Position numbers and translations under genes: made by a program. Below, piece after piece: positions 28,947-39,426 of a stretch of DNA of 64,000 bases (its first letter is position 1; each line of letters opens with the position of its first letter). Origin of the DNA: Planctellipticum variicoloris (GTDB lineage Bacteria > Planctomycetota > Planctomycetia > Planctomycetales > Planctomycetaceae); the NCBI RefSeq assembly GCF_030622045.1, contig NZ_CP130886.1, positions 2,059,557-2,123,556 of the forward strand, written 5' to 3'. The notes under the pieces are model-generated. The model was not told where the DNA came from and searched no databases. It saw nothing but the letters and a program-made list of their open reading frames with translations.

Positions 28947-31900
28947 ATGCGGATATTTTGGGGCGGGCTCCTGATTCTGGCCGCGCTGACGGCCTCTGAA
29001 AGTGACGCTCGGGCTGCGAACCCGCCAGTCGGACTGGAACAGGTGCGAGAACGCCTGCAGTCGGGCGAGACGACTCGAGTTGTTTGCTTCGGCGACAGCA
29101 TCACCGGGGCCTACTACCACACCGGCGGTCTGCGCGCCTGGTGCGACATGCTGGGGCTCGCCCTGGAGCGGATTGAGCCGAATGCCCGGCTGGAAATGAT
29201 CAACGCCGGCATCAGCGGCCAGACCACGGTCGACGGGCTTGCCCGGATCCAGCGCGACGTGCTCGACCGGCAGCCCCATCTGGTCGTCGTCATGTTCGGC
29301 ATGAACGACGTGACCCGGGTTCCGCTGGAAACCTTCGTCGCCAATTTGCAGACGATCACGCAGAAGTGCCACGCCGCGGGAGCCGCCGTGGTGCTCTGTA
29401 CGCCGAACTCCGTCTACGAGAACGCCGCGCGTCCGACGGCGAAGCTGGCGGAGTACTCCGCACGGATCAGGCAGGTGACGCAGGCGGCGGACCTGCCACT
29501 TGTGGACTGTTTCGAGGAGTATCGAACGCTTCGCGAACGGGACGAACTGGCGTGGATGCTCCTGATGAGCGACGAGATTCATCCCAACATGCACGGTCAT
29601 CGACGCTTCGCCGAGCAGATGGCCGAAGTCATCACCGGCCGTCGCATCGTGCTGGATCACGCCCCCCCTCCGCCCGACGCCCTCCATCATACGCTGTCCC
29701 GATTACAGGTCGGTGAGAGTGTCCATCTGGTCGCCATGCCGCCGTATGACGAATGGTTCGCGGCGGCGCTCCGTCAACGCTTTCCACAGGCCGAGATCCG
29801 GGTGACTGTCTGGCCGACCGAGGCGCAATCGGTTCACGATCTCAGCACCTGGGCCAAAGGGATTCGCGCGTTGAAGCCCGATCTCGTCGTGCCGGCGGTT
29901 CCTGCTGCAACTGCAGGTGGCGATGTCGGGAACTTCATTCGCGATTACGAATGGATTCTGAACTGGAGCTTTCCGTTCGGCGGCCGCGCCTGGGACGTCG
30001 TCCCCGTCCTCCCCTCGCTGACGGCGGAAATTGCCCCCGACGAACTGAGCAATGCCCGCATCGCTCACGAAATCGTAGCCGGCAAAGACGTCCGCTTCCT
30101 GGAACGCACTGCCGGCGATGTCCGCAGCCCGCAGGAGATCCTGGCGTCCTGGATCGACGAGCAGGACCAGACGCGTCCGGCTGCCTGGCCGACGCTGCCA
30201 GAGGCCAATGCCACCGTCTCACTCCCGGCACAGGAATGGCCGCAGTGCCCGGGGCCGCGGCAGGTGGCCGTTCGCGTGCATTACCCGGGCGGCCAGCTCG
30301 CTCGCGTCACACCGCAAACCGGCGTCATGCTGACTCTGCACAACTGGGGTGGCGAATTCTGCGTCGGCACCGCCGATCCACAATCGCTGGCCGACCAGCT
30401 CAACGTCGTCGCGCTGTGCGTCAACTATCTCCAGAGCGGACGAGCCGACTCGATCGACGGCCCCGAGCCTTACGACTTCGGCTATCTCCAGTCGCTCGAC
30501 GCCCTCCGTGCCCTCTGGTGGACGATCAACGGCCTCCACAGCCAGCAACGCGCCTTCGCCGAAGGACGCGTTTTCGCCACCGGAGGTTCCGGAGGCGGCA
30601 ACGTGACGCTCATGGCGAACAAGCTGGCGCCGCGCACGTTTGCGTGTGTCGTCGACCTCTGCGGCATGAAACAGCTTAGCGCCGATATCGCGTTTCATCT
30701 TCCGGGAGGGAGCGACCTCAACGCCCGCTGGAGTCGCGATCCCGCCAGTTCCAGCTATCTCAGCCCGGACGATCAGGATCTGCGGTTCCTTGGTCACCCC
30801 GAGCATCTCCAGACGATGCACCGCCTCGGCACGTCGTCCCGCACTGTCATCGTGCACGGCGTCGACGACGCCAAGTGCCCGTTTCCCGACGCCCGCGAGC
30901 TCGTCGCCAACCTGCAGGCCGCCGGCCTTGTCGTCGAACCCCACTTCGTTACACCGGCCAATGTCGACGGCAAAGTCTTCACGGGTACCGGCCACGCCCT
31001 TGGCAATCTGACTGAAATCGTCTTCCAGGTTGCGGGAGAATTTCTCTCGGCGGATGGTCCGCGCCGGCTGGTCCGCGCCGGACGGAGCGACTTCGACCGG
31101 CGCGACGAGCTCGTGCAGTACCGTGCGCCGGGCGGACAGTTCGTGATTTCTTACGCCGCGGGCTATCCCGTCGGTCGATTTGAGCCGGATCCGCCCCCCG
31201 CGCATTACGCAGACCACCAGGATCTCAGTATTGTCATCGATCAGTACGGCCAGCGGAGCAAGATTCAAACCCCCGAGGACTGGCAGATCAGGCGGCAGCA
31301 GATTCAGGACAACCTGCAGACCGTGATGGGCCGCCTGCCCGGCGCGTCGTTCCGCGTGCCGCTCGATGTCCGTGTCCTCGTAGAATCGCGAGACGGCAAG
31401 ATCATCCGCCGGAAACTGAGTTTCCAGAGCGATCCGTTCGATCGCGTGACCGCCTGGCTCCTCGTGCCGGATATCGCCGCGGGAAAGCCGAGTCCGGCGG
31501 TGCTCTGCCTGCATCAGACGATTGGCGCAGGGAAAGACGAGCCCGTCGGACTGGCCGGTTCGCCCAACATGCACTACGGGCGCGAGCTGGCCGAACGGGG
31601 CTACGTCGTCCTGGCTCCCGACTATCCCTCGATGGGCGAGCACGCGTACGACTTCGCACAACATCCCGAATTCCCCAGCGGCAGCCTGAAGGCCGTGTGG
31701 GACAACATCCGCGCCGTCGATCTGCTGGCGACGCTGCCGGAAGTCGACCGCGACCGGATCGGCGTCATCGGTCACTCCCTCGGTGGACACAACGCCCTCT
31801 TCACGGCGGTCTTCGAGCCTCGTTTAAAGGCGGTCGTCTCCAGTTGCGGTTTCACCAACTTGCAGAAGGACGACCTGCCGAGTTGGACCGGTCCCCGCTA

Positions 31901-32198
31901 CATGCCTCGGATCTCCAGCCTGTTCGGCGCCGATGTGCGCCGACTCCCCTTCGACTTCCACGAAATTGTCGGCGGACTGGCCCCCCGGCCCTTTCTGGCG
32001 TGCGCTGCGACGGGTGACGACGACTTTGATGTCGAAGGTGTTCGCGATGTGATGGCCGCCGCCCGTCCGGTCTATCGCCTGCTGGGGCAACCCGACCACT
32101 TGCGGGCCGAATACCCCGACTCAAGCCACGATTTCCCGACGGCCACTCGCCAGCAGGCGTACCGGTTTCTGGACCTGCACCTCAAGGCGAAGGAGTGA
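28947..32198 (+). CDS. Secreted three-module esterase (SGNH plus two alpha/beta hydrolase modules)
   Basis: A 1083-residue exported protein with a signal peptide (MRIFWGGLLILAALTAS). Module 1 (about residues 30-240) is an SGNH/GDSL hydrolase with CFGDSITG, FGMNDVT and DEIHPN, carrying the Ser, Asn and Asp-His residues. Module 2 (about 410-690) is an alpha/beta hydrolase with an elbow-like GGSGGGN and an HGVDDAKCP segment. Module 3 (about 760-1083) is an acetyl-xylan-esterase or dienelactone-type hydrolase with GHSLGGHN and a distal DSSHDFP histidine. I infer polysaccharide or glycan deacetylation. The C-terminal module is shared with the sialidase fusion at 46019. The ATG at 28947 was chosen at the signal peptide. 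Confidence 0.9.
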   Translation: MRIFWGGLLILAALTASESDARAANPPVGLEQVRERLQSGETTRVVCFGDSITGAYYHTGGLRAWCDMLGLALERIEPNARLEMINAGISGQTTVDGLARIQRDVLDRQPHLVVVMFGMNDVTRVPLETFVANLQTITQKCHAAGAAVVLCTPNSVYENAARPTAKLAEYSARIRQVTQAADLPLVDCFEEYRTLRERDELAWMLLMSDEIHPNMHGHRRFAEQMAEVITGRRIVLDHAPPPPDALHHTLSRLQVGESVHLVAMPPYDEWFAAALRQRFPQAEIRVTVWPTEAQSVHDLSTWAKGIRALKPDLVVPAVPAATAGGDVGNFIRDYEWILNWSFPFGGRAWDVVPVLPSLTAEIAPDELSNARIAHEIVAGKDVRFLERTAGDVRSPQEILASWIDEQDQTRPAAWPTLPEANATVSLPAQEWPQCPGPRQVAVRVHYPGGQLARVTPQTGVMLTLHNWGGEFCVGTADPQSLADQLNVVALCVNYLQSGRADSIDGPEPYDFGYLQSLDALRALWWTINGLHSQQRAFAEGRVFATGGSGGGNVTLMANKLAPRTFACVVDLCGMKQLSADIAFHLPGGSDLNARWSRDPASSSYLSPDDQDLRFLGHPEHLQTMHRLGTSSRTVIVHGVDDAKCPFPDARELVANLQAAGLVVEPHFVTPANVDGKVFTGTGHALGNLTEIVFQVAGEFLSADGPRRLVRAGRSDFDRRDELVQYRAPGGQFVISYAAGYPVGRFEPDPPPAHYADHQDLSIVIDQYGQRSKIQTPEDWQIRRQQIQDNLQTVMGRLPGASFRVPLDVRVLVESRDGKIIRRKLSFQSDPFDRVTAWLLVPDIAAGKPSPAVLCLHQTIGAGKDEPVGLAGSPNMHYGRELAERGYVVLAPDYPSMGEHAYDFAQHPEFPSGSLKAVWDNIRAVDLLATLPEVDRDRIGVIGHSLGGHNALFTAVFEPRLKAVVSSCGFTNLQKDDLPSWTGPRYMPRISSLFGADVRRLPFDFHEIVGGLAPRPFLACAATGDDDFDVEGVRDVMAAARPVYRLLGQPDHLRAEYPDSSHDFPTATRQQAYRFLDLHLKAKE

Positions 32199-32471
32199 CG
32201 ACGGTCGACGCTGCGACAGGGGCGCCGGGACAAGCATCGCCGGCGCGATCCGTTTCTGAACCGCTTCACTCTCCTCTGATGTCTCTGGCCTCGCATCGGC
32301 CGCTAACCGGCTTGCCAATCACCGCCAAAACCTGCAGAGTTCCCGGAATCGCCGAACCCTGGTTTCGATGGGCGGCTGCGACTTCCAGCTTCTTGCCCGG
32401 CAATCGGACTGGCCTGCTGCACTTACCCGGCCTCTCGAGCGATTGGTCGCTCGGTCCCGTGGGATGTTCGA

Positions 32472-34670
32472 ATGACTCGCGCTGCAATGATTCCCAACGA
32501 GAGGCCGCCGCATCGCCGGTTGATCACCGCGGCAATCTGGCTGTGCGCGATCCTCACGGCCGCCCATCCTTTATCGTCAGACGGCCTCTGGTGGGAGCTC
32601 AGCAAGGGACGAGCGTTCGTCAGCGGCAGTTGGAATCCCACGGCAGACTTGATCGCCGGAACCGTCGGTGCTGAAGCGGACTGGCTCAGCGGCGTGATTC
32701 CCTATCTGGTCTTTTCGTGGTTCGGACTGTCCGGCCTGATGTGGCTCAAATTGGCCTGCGTGCTGGCGATCACCGGCCTGTTCCTGCGCCGCGTTTCCCG
32801 GCCCAGTTTGACCGGATCGTGGTTATGGAATGGCGTCCTGCTGGTGACGACACTGATCGCCGCCCGTCAGGCATGGGAACCTGGCTCCGTATTCTTCGAC
32901 ACTCTCGGTCTTGTGCTGGTCTATCTGGCCGCAGAGCAGATCGCGAACCGGAACAGCAGCGCTCCAATTGTTGTCGCGTTGCTGCTGCTGTGCCTCTGGT
33001 CGAACTTCGGCCCGCGCTGCATCGTCGGAATACCGGTCGTCCTGATCAACCTCTATCGTCAACCACAGAAGCCGGTCGTCGGGCTGGGGTTCACGTTCCT
33101 GATGCTCGGCGCCTGCTGCCTGACACCCGCAGGGTGGCGAACTCCGCTCGATTCGCTATGCATCACGGTTCCGCAAACGATCGAAAGGACCGAGATTCTG
33201 ACGATGGCGGGCTGGCATCCCTGGTGGGATCGCCCTGCCCGGTCGGATGCCATCGCATTTGTCGGACTGAGCGCAGCGTATGTCCTCGCCTTGCGGAGGA
33301 ATTTCTCGGCCCGCATCCTGTTTGTCCTGTTCGTGGCCCATGCTCTGGCCGCCGCGTCACCGGACAATCTGCCAATGGCGGCGATCTGGATTGCGCTGGT
33401 TGCGACCTCGAGTTCCATTGTCCCGGCAGTGCCGCCGGCGGCGGCGTGTCGAATTCAGTCTCGCTCCCGCACTGGCGCCCCCCAGGCTCCGGGAAGGGAC
33501 GAAACGGCGGAACCAATCCGGCCCGGCCAACCCGTCTGGCCGATCCTGGCGACCGTCGGTGTGGTGCTCTGCGCCAGCTTCGCGGCAGTCCGCCCGTGGG
33601 ACGACTGCGGCAGCGGCCTCGGTTGGGGAATCGATCCCCGAATCGGTCCTGACGCCTTCGCGGCTTCGCTCGCCGAGGTCTCCTTCGAGGGAAATGCGCA
33701 CTGCGTTGGCCTGCGAGAGGCCGGGCTGCTGAGCTGGCATGAGGCGCGGGCGATGCGTCCCTACGACACTCCGACCACTGCGTTGTTGAATCGACGCCTG
33801 AGAGAGCATGTTCTTTTAACCAGAGACCTGTCGGACCGCTGGCAGATTCCGCACCGCCGGGCGGACGGAAGCTGGGGTGGATGGTGGACGGTCCTGCGTG
33901 ACCGAGGCACAACGGCGCTGGTGGTTCCATCGGAAGATTTGCGGCTCGTCGAGTCGCTCGAACCGACGATCTGGAAACCTCTGTCGCTGAATGCCGTCAG
34001 CCTGGTTTACGGAAAGGCGGGCGACCCGGGATGCACTCGCCAGATCGTTGAAACGCTGTCCGTGCGTCAGATGGTCGATCGCGGCGTCTGGACCTATCAG
34101 CCTTCGAGCGAGGAGAGTTCCAGTACGGTCGAGTTTCTCGCGTGGTTTAGAGAAGGCTCAACGACGTTCCAGGGCCTTCGCCTGGCGCGAGTCTTTCGTG
34201 CAATGCAGATGCATATCGGGTCTTTGAAGGTCCTGCATTCGCTTTCCGACAGCTCTCAAGACGCGGTTCGCGAAGAGTTCTACGCGAATCAACTTGCACT
34301 CGGCTATCAGGAACGACTCCGTGTCGGCAGGAGCAGTGAGCTGCGTCTCCGGTCAAGCCTGCTGGCTGGCCCTCGAGACTCGATTCGCCCGGAGGTTCAG
34401 GAAATCTTGAGCTGGCCCGCTGCCCCGGATGTCCCGCCCGACGATCGATTCAGGCAGGCGATTCGGTTGTATGTCGAGCGCGATATCACGGCGGCGCTGG
34501 CAGAGCTGCCCGAGGATCGACCGGAGGCACTGTATGCGAAGGCTCAACTGCTGCTGGAAGCAGGCGAGCCGCGCACCGCACAGACGGTTCTGCGAGACTT
34601 TCTCGAGAAATTCCCGGACCATCGATTAAGTGCGATGGCCCAGATACTGGCGGCGTCGCTGGTGTTTTGA
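32472..34670 (+). CDS. Polytopic membrane protein with TPR-like C-terminus
   Basis: A 732-residue protein. The first 340 residues carry about eight to nine hydrophobic helices. The first loop, DGLWWELSKGRAFVSG followed by DWLSGVIPYLVFSWFG, resembles GT-C type membrane glycosyltransferases, although no clear catalytic Asp pair was confirmed. A final helix near residue 365 leads to an extracytoplasmic part of about 350 residues. It ends in helical repeats (ALYAKAQLLLEAGEPRTAQTVL), TPR-like. The start at 32472 or 32487 cannot be decided. It lies upstream of the DUF1559 and cytochrome genes on the same strand, but a 410-base gap follows it. Function uncertain. Confidence 0.8.
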   Translation: MTRAAMIPNERPPHRRLITAAIWLCAILTAAHPLSSDGLWWELSKGRAFVSGSWNPTADLIAGTVGAEADWLSGVIPYLVFSWFGLSGLMWLKLACVLAITGLFLRRVSRPSLTGSWLWNGVLLVTTLIAARQAWEPGSVFFDTLGLVLVYLAAEQIANRNSSAPIVVALLLLCLWSNFGPRCIVGIPVVLINLYRQPQKPVVGLGFTFLMLGACCLTPAGWRTPLDSLCITVPQTIERTEILTMAGWHPWWDRPARSDAIAFVGLSAAYVLALRRNFSARILFVLFVAHALAAASPDNLPMAAIWIALVATSSSIVPAVPPAAACRIQSRSRTGAPQAPGRDETAEPIRPGQPVWPILATVGVVLCASFAAVRPWDDCGSGLGWGIDPRIGPDAFAASLAEVSFEGNAHCVGLREAGLLSWHEARAMRPYDTPTTALLNRRLREHVLLTRDLSDRWQIPHRRADGSWGGWWTVLRDRGTTALVVPSEDLRLVESLEPTIWKPLSLNAVSLVYGKAGDPGCTRQIVETLSVRQMVDRGVWTYQPSSEESSSTVEFLAWFREGSTTFQGLRLARVFRAMQMHIGSLKVLHSLSDSSQDAVREEFYANQLALGYQERLRVGRSSELRLRSSLLAGPRDSIRPEVQEILSWPAAPDVPPDDRFRQAIRLYVERDITAALAELPEDRPEALYAKAQLLLEAGEPRTAQTVLRDFLEKFPDHRLSAMAQILAASLVF

Positions 34671-35080
34671 GGCAGTCGTGTTTCTGGGTCGTGGAGAGCG
34701 TCATCTCTTCACGGCTGACGCGCCGGCCCTTCAAAACGCGTCATCCATGCGACGAACCGCGTGAAACTGGCGATACAGGGGGTTGCCGAGGGGACGGGAG
34801 TTGGATAAAACCTAACATCGACGGAATGGTGAATGTCGATCAATTGGACAGCCTTCGCTGGCAGGCAATCAGAGACAGACTCTGTTCTACGGAACCGTGC
34901 CGGGCAAGCTCGGATCTCCCTCCCTGAATGTGACTTCTGGCCTTGGCGATGGACGTCGCGGCGCCTCTTGGAGCGACCGACGCCGACACGATGGAATTCA
35001 TTCCGGCTGGCATCAACAGCCGAGCCACGGATATTCGGAACTTTTGCTTCGTCGACGTGCGTACTCTGAAGGGACCGACC

Positions 35081-35260
35081 GTGAGTTTGATGAAATCGAC
35101 CTGTATTCTTGTGTTCTCGGTATTTGTACTGAGCATCATCGGCTGCGGGAAATCCAATCCGAACGCCAATGTCCCGCCGGAAAAGATCGCCCCTGCTCCC
35201 CAAGATCTGGGGAACGACCCCGAATACGCCAAGCAGTTCGGCGGCAAGGGCAAGAAGTAG
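35081..35260 (+). CDS. Tiny lipoprotein
   Basis: A 59-residue predicted lipoprotein starting at GTG 35081, or 56 residues from ATG 35090. AGGGA lies about 8 bases before the GTG. The signal core ILVFSVFVLSI is followed by the lipobox IIGC. The short mature part (GKSNPNANVPPEKIAP...) is Pro/Asn/Lys-rich and ends in basic GGKGKK. Similar short lipoproteins often accompany DUF1559 genes in planctomycetes, and one starts about 590 bases downstream. Its role is unknown. Confidence 0.7.
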   Translation: MSLMKSTCILVFSVFVLSIIGCGKSNPNANVPPEKIAPAPQDLGNDPEYAKQFGGKGKK

Positions 35261-35853
35261 ACGCGCGCGCAGCGTTCCCTGCTGCCAAGTCCGCTCCGGC
35301 GCCAGTCGCAGGACCCGCGGCCCGGGGCGATTGCAGCCACATCATGGGCCGCGGTTCCGTGACGTCAGCCTTGCAGGTGGGCTGGAATCATCTCGCGCGG
35401 CAAGCCCCATCAGGAGAATCAACGGCGACACGCATCAATGTGCCTTTCATGGTAACAGCGACTTGCCACTTTTTCCCGATCATCGTGCCCAGCTTCCGAA
35501 TCCTGATTCCGCAGATCGAAGTGACGGAGGAATTGCATTGCAGGAATGTCGCGATACATCGATGTGTGCGTGCTCCGTCTCCTACTGCAACGACTTCTGC
35601 ATGGCATGACTCCAATGCCACTCATTGGAGGTGGGCGGATTTCAGCTTCTGCCAAACGTCAAGATTCGACTTTTGTGGAACGATTTGTCTGGAAAATGGC
35701 GAGGCCTGCCGATATAAACGAGGCCAGATGGGTCAAGTTCGGCCAGAATTCCTCAGGCCATTGTCAGCCGTTCGGCATTCTTTCTCTGTGGCCCGCGGTC
35801 GGTTGGGACTTAACCTGCACTTCTTTTTTATCTCTTTTCTGACGGAGTTCGCC
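35261..35853. other. Intergenic leader region, no gene recognised
   Basis: About 590 bases before the DUF1559 gene. One open frame runs through in phase with DUF1559, but its product lacks features before the prepilin signal. No structured element was identified. Confidence 0.45.
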
Positions 35854-36951
<1,098 letters not shown>

Positions 36952-36989
36952 TTGACGGTTGACGTCTGATGAAGTTCAGCCGTATTCCA

Positions 36990-37021
36990 GGCACGCTCTG
37001 CTCGCGCAGAGCGTGCCTTTT
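36990..37021 (+). terminator. Intrinsic terminator after the second DUF1559 gene
   Basis: GGCACGCTCTGC (36990-37001) and GCAGAGCGTGCC (37006-37017) form a perfect 12-bp stem with a 4-base loop, followed by TTTT. It lies just upstream of the cytochrome gene. Confidence 0.93.
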
Positions 37022-37041
37022 GCCTTTGCAGGTCGCGAACG

Positions 37042-38199
37042 ATGACTCGGATGACAATCATCGTTGCTGGCCTGATGGCCATGCTTCTGTTCGGCGTCTG
37101 GTGGGGCTATTCGCTGAGTCGCCAGAATCGGAGCGGCGTTCTCTCTGCGAGCGCGCCCGAGCTTTCGAGCTACTCATCCGACGAGTTTGTCGGATCAGCC
37201 GCTTGCCTGCAGTGCCACCGTGAAGTTGCCGCGGCCTACGAAACCAGCGGGCACGCTCACACCTTTCATCTGACCGCTGAACTCGACCTTGCCCGGCAAC
37301 TGGCGGGCGTCGAGTTCGCAGATCCTCGACGTCGCCGGAACCTGCGGTATCACTTTGATCGCGAGGGACTTGCGGTTTCCCTTCCGGCCGTCTTCGGCGA
37401 GGAGCAGTTCCCGCTGACGTATGCCCTCGGGTCCGGAACGCACGCGGTTTCGTTCCTGACGCTGCTGCCTCATCGGGAGGGGGGCACCGTCGGCCTCGAA
37501 CATCGGGCCACCCACTACAACCAGCTCCACGGGTTGGGACTGACCGTCGGTCATCCGGATCGCTCGGAGCCCGTCGAAGAGGTCGAGCACTTCGGCCGCG
37601 TTCTCGATGGGAAGAAGCTGACGGATTGTCTCGGCTGTCACACGACCCGATTCGCGATCGAAGATCACCAGTTGACCGGCCTGATTCCGCACGTTGGCTG
37701 CGAAAGGTGCCATGGTCCCGGAAGGGATCACATCGCAGCGAAGCGCGCCGGCCTGGAAGGCCCCGATATCAGTTCGGCCCATCGCTGGCCAACCGCCCTG
37801 GACGAACTTCGCGCGTGCGGCGAGTGCCATCGACTTCCCGAGTCGTTGAAACCCTCGGAACTGGTCCGGAGCTCTCGAATCCTGCCTCGATTTCAACCGG
37901 CAGGGCTGATGCAAAGCCGTTGCTTCCTGGAATCCGAGGGAGCGCTTCGATGCACGACCTGCCACGATCCGCATGCAAAGGTTTCCAGCGACGCCGCTTA
38001 CTACGAATCCATCTGCCTGAACTGTCACCGTTCGCAGTCCGCCCCCGACTGCCCCCAGAGCCGTTCCGACTGCATCAATTGCCACATGCCGAAAGTCGCA
38101 TTCGAGGGCGTGGCTGCCTTTCACGACCACTGGATTCGCGTTCGGAACGACGAAGACCCGGCACCGGTTCCCTCAGAGCCCTCTCCCGCTCTGCCGTGA
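37042..38199 (+). CDS. Seven-haem c-type cytochrome (copy A)
   Basis: A 385-residue exported protein with an N-terminal anchor (IIVAGLMAMLLFGVWWG). Seven CxxCH haem motifs are present: CLQCH, CLGCH, CERCH, CGECH, CTTCH, CLNCH and CINCH. The first stands alone near residue 55; the other six lie in the C-terminal half. The closing segment DHWIRVRNDEDP is nearly the same as in copy B at 44678, so the two are paralogues. Periplasmic or surface electron transfer is the likely role. Genes for TPR and CRTAC1 proteins lie on the opposite strand immediately downstream. The redox partner is not visible. Confidence 0.93.
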   Translation: MTRMTIIVAGLMAMLLFGVWWGYSLSRQNRSGVLSASAPELSSYSSDEFVGSAACLQCHREVAAAYETSGHAHTFHLTAELDLARQLAGVEFADPRRRRNLRYHFDREGLAVSLPAVFGEEQFPLTYALGSGTHAVSFLTLLPHREGGTVGLEHRATHYNQLHGLGLTVGHPDRSEPVEEVEHFGRVLDGKKLTDCLGCHTTRFAIEDHQLTGLIPHVGCERCHGPGRDHIAAKRAGLEGPDISSAHRWPTALDELRACGECHRLPESLKPSELVRSSRILPRFQPAGLMQSRCFLESEGALRCTTCHDPHAKVSSDAAYYESICLNCHRSQSAPDCPQSRSDCINCHMPKVAFEGVAAFHDHWIRVRNDEDPAPVPSEPSPALP

Positions 38200-38334
38200 T
38201 CCGGAATGCTGCTGCCGATCTCCGAGGGAGTTCCCGGCAGCTCCCGGCGCTGCGTGAATCCGGAAAATCGTTCTCGGATTCCGACGACGAAACTCGCTAC
38301 TCCCGCAAGCCCGTCCGGTCGCTTCTCCGGCAGG

Positions 38335-39426
38335 TCAGCGGGGAGCCGAGTCTCCGCCGGGCGCTTGAGGTTGCCTCGGTTCGACCTTCTTGCGCGACTC
38401 CTGCACCAGCCTTTCGACAGTCCGATAGTGCTTCCGGGACTCCTCCCGGTCGCCTGCCAGCGCGGCGGCACGCGCCAGGGCGCCCAGATAGCGCACCGTG
38501 CTCCGATGTGCGTTGAAGATCTCTTTGAGCCGCTCGTAAGCGGCTTGCGGCTGGCGCTCGTATAAGAGCATGTCGGCTTCCAGAATGCGGCAATCGACAT
38601 CCTCCGGCTGAATCTGCTGGGCCTTCGCAATGAAACTTCTGGCGTCTGCGAATCGACCCTGATCGCGCGCAATCGTGGCCAGGATCCGGAGCGCAGAGAC
38701 CTCGCGAGGGTTCGCATTGAGGCACCATTTCGCCTGAACCTCGGCAGTCTCCAGGTCGCCGATCCTGTTGGACGCGTACGCCAGATTCAACCTTGCATCG
38801 TAAGAGCCGGGATCGATGGCGATCGCCGCCTGCAGAGGCTCAATCATCGCGGCATAGTCGTGCAGTTCGTCGTGAATTTCTGCAATCAGCAGAAACGTCT
38901 GGGCGCGATTGGGGGCCAGCCGCGCAGCCGCCAGCGCATGGGGAAGCGCAGACTCCGGGATCCTGTCGCGAAAATACAGTTCCGCCAGCGATAGCTGCGC
39001 CCCCAGGTTCTCCGGCTGCGCGGCAACCACCTCCCTCAGGGCCTGCTCGGCAGCGGCGGTCCGCCCGGCGACGATCTGGATGATCGCAACCTGCTGCATG
39101 GCCGCAATCCGTTGCGGGTCGGACTTCGGTATCCGAGCGAGAATCTCCAGGGCCTCGTCCGGCTTGGACTCCCGCAGCAACGATGCCAGTCTGAGCCGTG
39201 CGTCCGACGATTCGGGGGCGGTCCGCAGATGGGCCCGCAGTGCGGTCGTGGCGGCCGCGCGATCTCCGCGCTCCAGTGCAGAGGATGCCTCGGACAGATA
39301 GTCGGGTGCAGCCGTTCCGCAACCGGCGACCAGCAGCGCGCCGATCGCCGCGAGGGCCATCGCAAACGTCGGTCGTCGGCCGCCAGCGACGTCCCGGCCA
39401 CGCCTCGCAGTTCCGTCAGTTTGCAA
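38335..39426 (-). CDS. TPR lipoprotein
   Basis: A 363-residue protein with a lipobox (LLVAGC) near residue 36 and at least seven tetratricopeptide-like repeats. Examples are LSEASSALERGDRAAATTALRAHL, in two parts, and EQALREVVAAQPENLGAQLSL. These superhelical scaffolds bind partner proteins. The start is a TTG at 39426 that overlaps the end of the CRTAC1 gene by 11 bases, giving a twin-arginine-like basic region before the hydrophobic core; an ATG at 39360 would give a very short signal. It is translationally coupled to the CRTAC1 gene, so the pair probably works together. Confidence 0.88.
   Translation of the reverse strand: MQTDGTARRGRDVAGGRRPTFAMALAAIGALLVAGCGTAAPDYLSEASSALERGDRAAATTALRAHLRTAPESSDARLRLASLLRESKPDEALEILARIPKSDPQRIAAMQQVAIIQIVAGRTAAAEQALREVVAAQPENLGAQLSLAELYFRDRIPESALPHALAAARLAPNRAQTFLLIAEIHDELHDYAAMIEPLQAAIAIDPGSYDARLNLAYASNRIGDLETAEVQAKWCLNANPREVSALRILATIARDQGRFADARSFIAKAQQIQPEDVDCRILEADMLLYERQPQAAYERLKEIFNAHRSTVRYLGALARAAALAGDREESRKHYRTVERLVQESRKKVEPRQPQAPGGDSAPR

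Noticed and set aside
34897-35853. Upstream extension of the second DUF1559 gene
   Set aside because: The prepilin signal and ribosome site support the ATG at 35854; the upstream residues look random.
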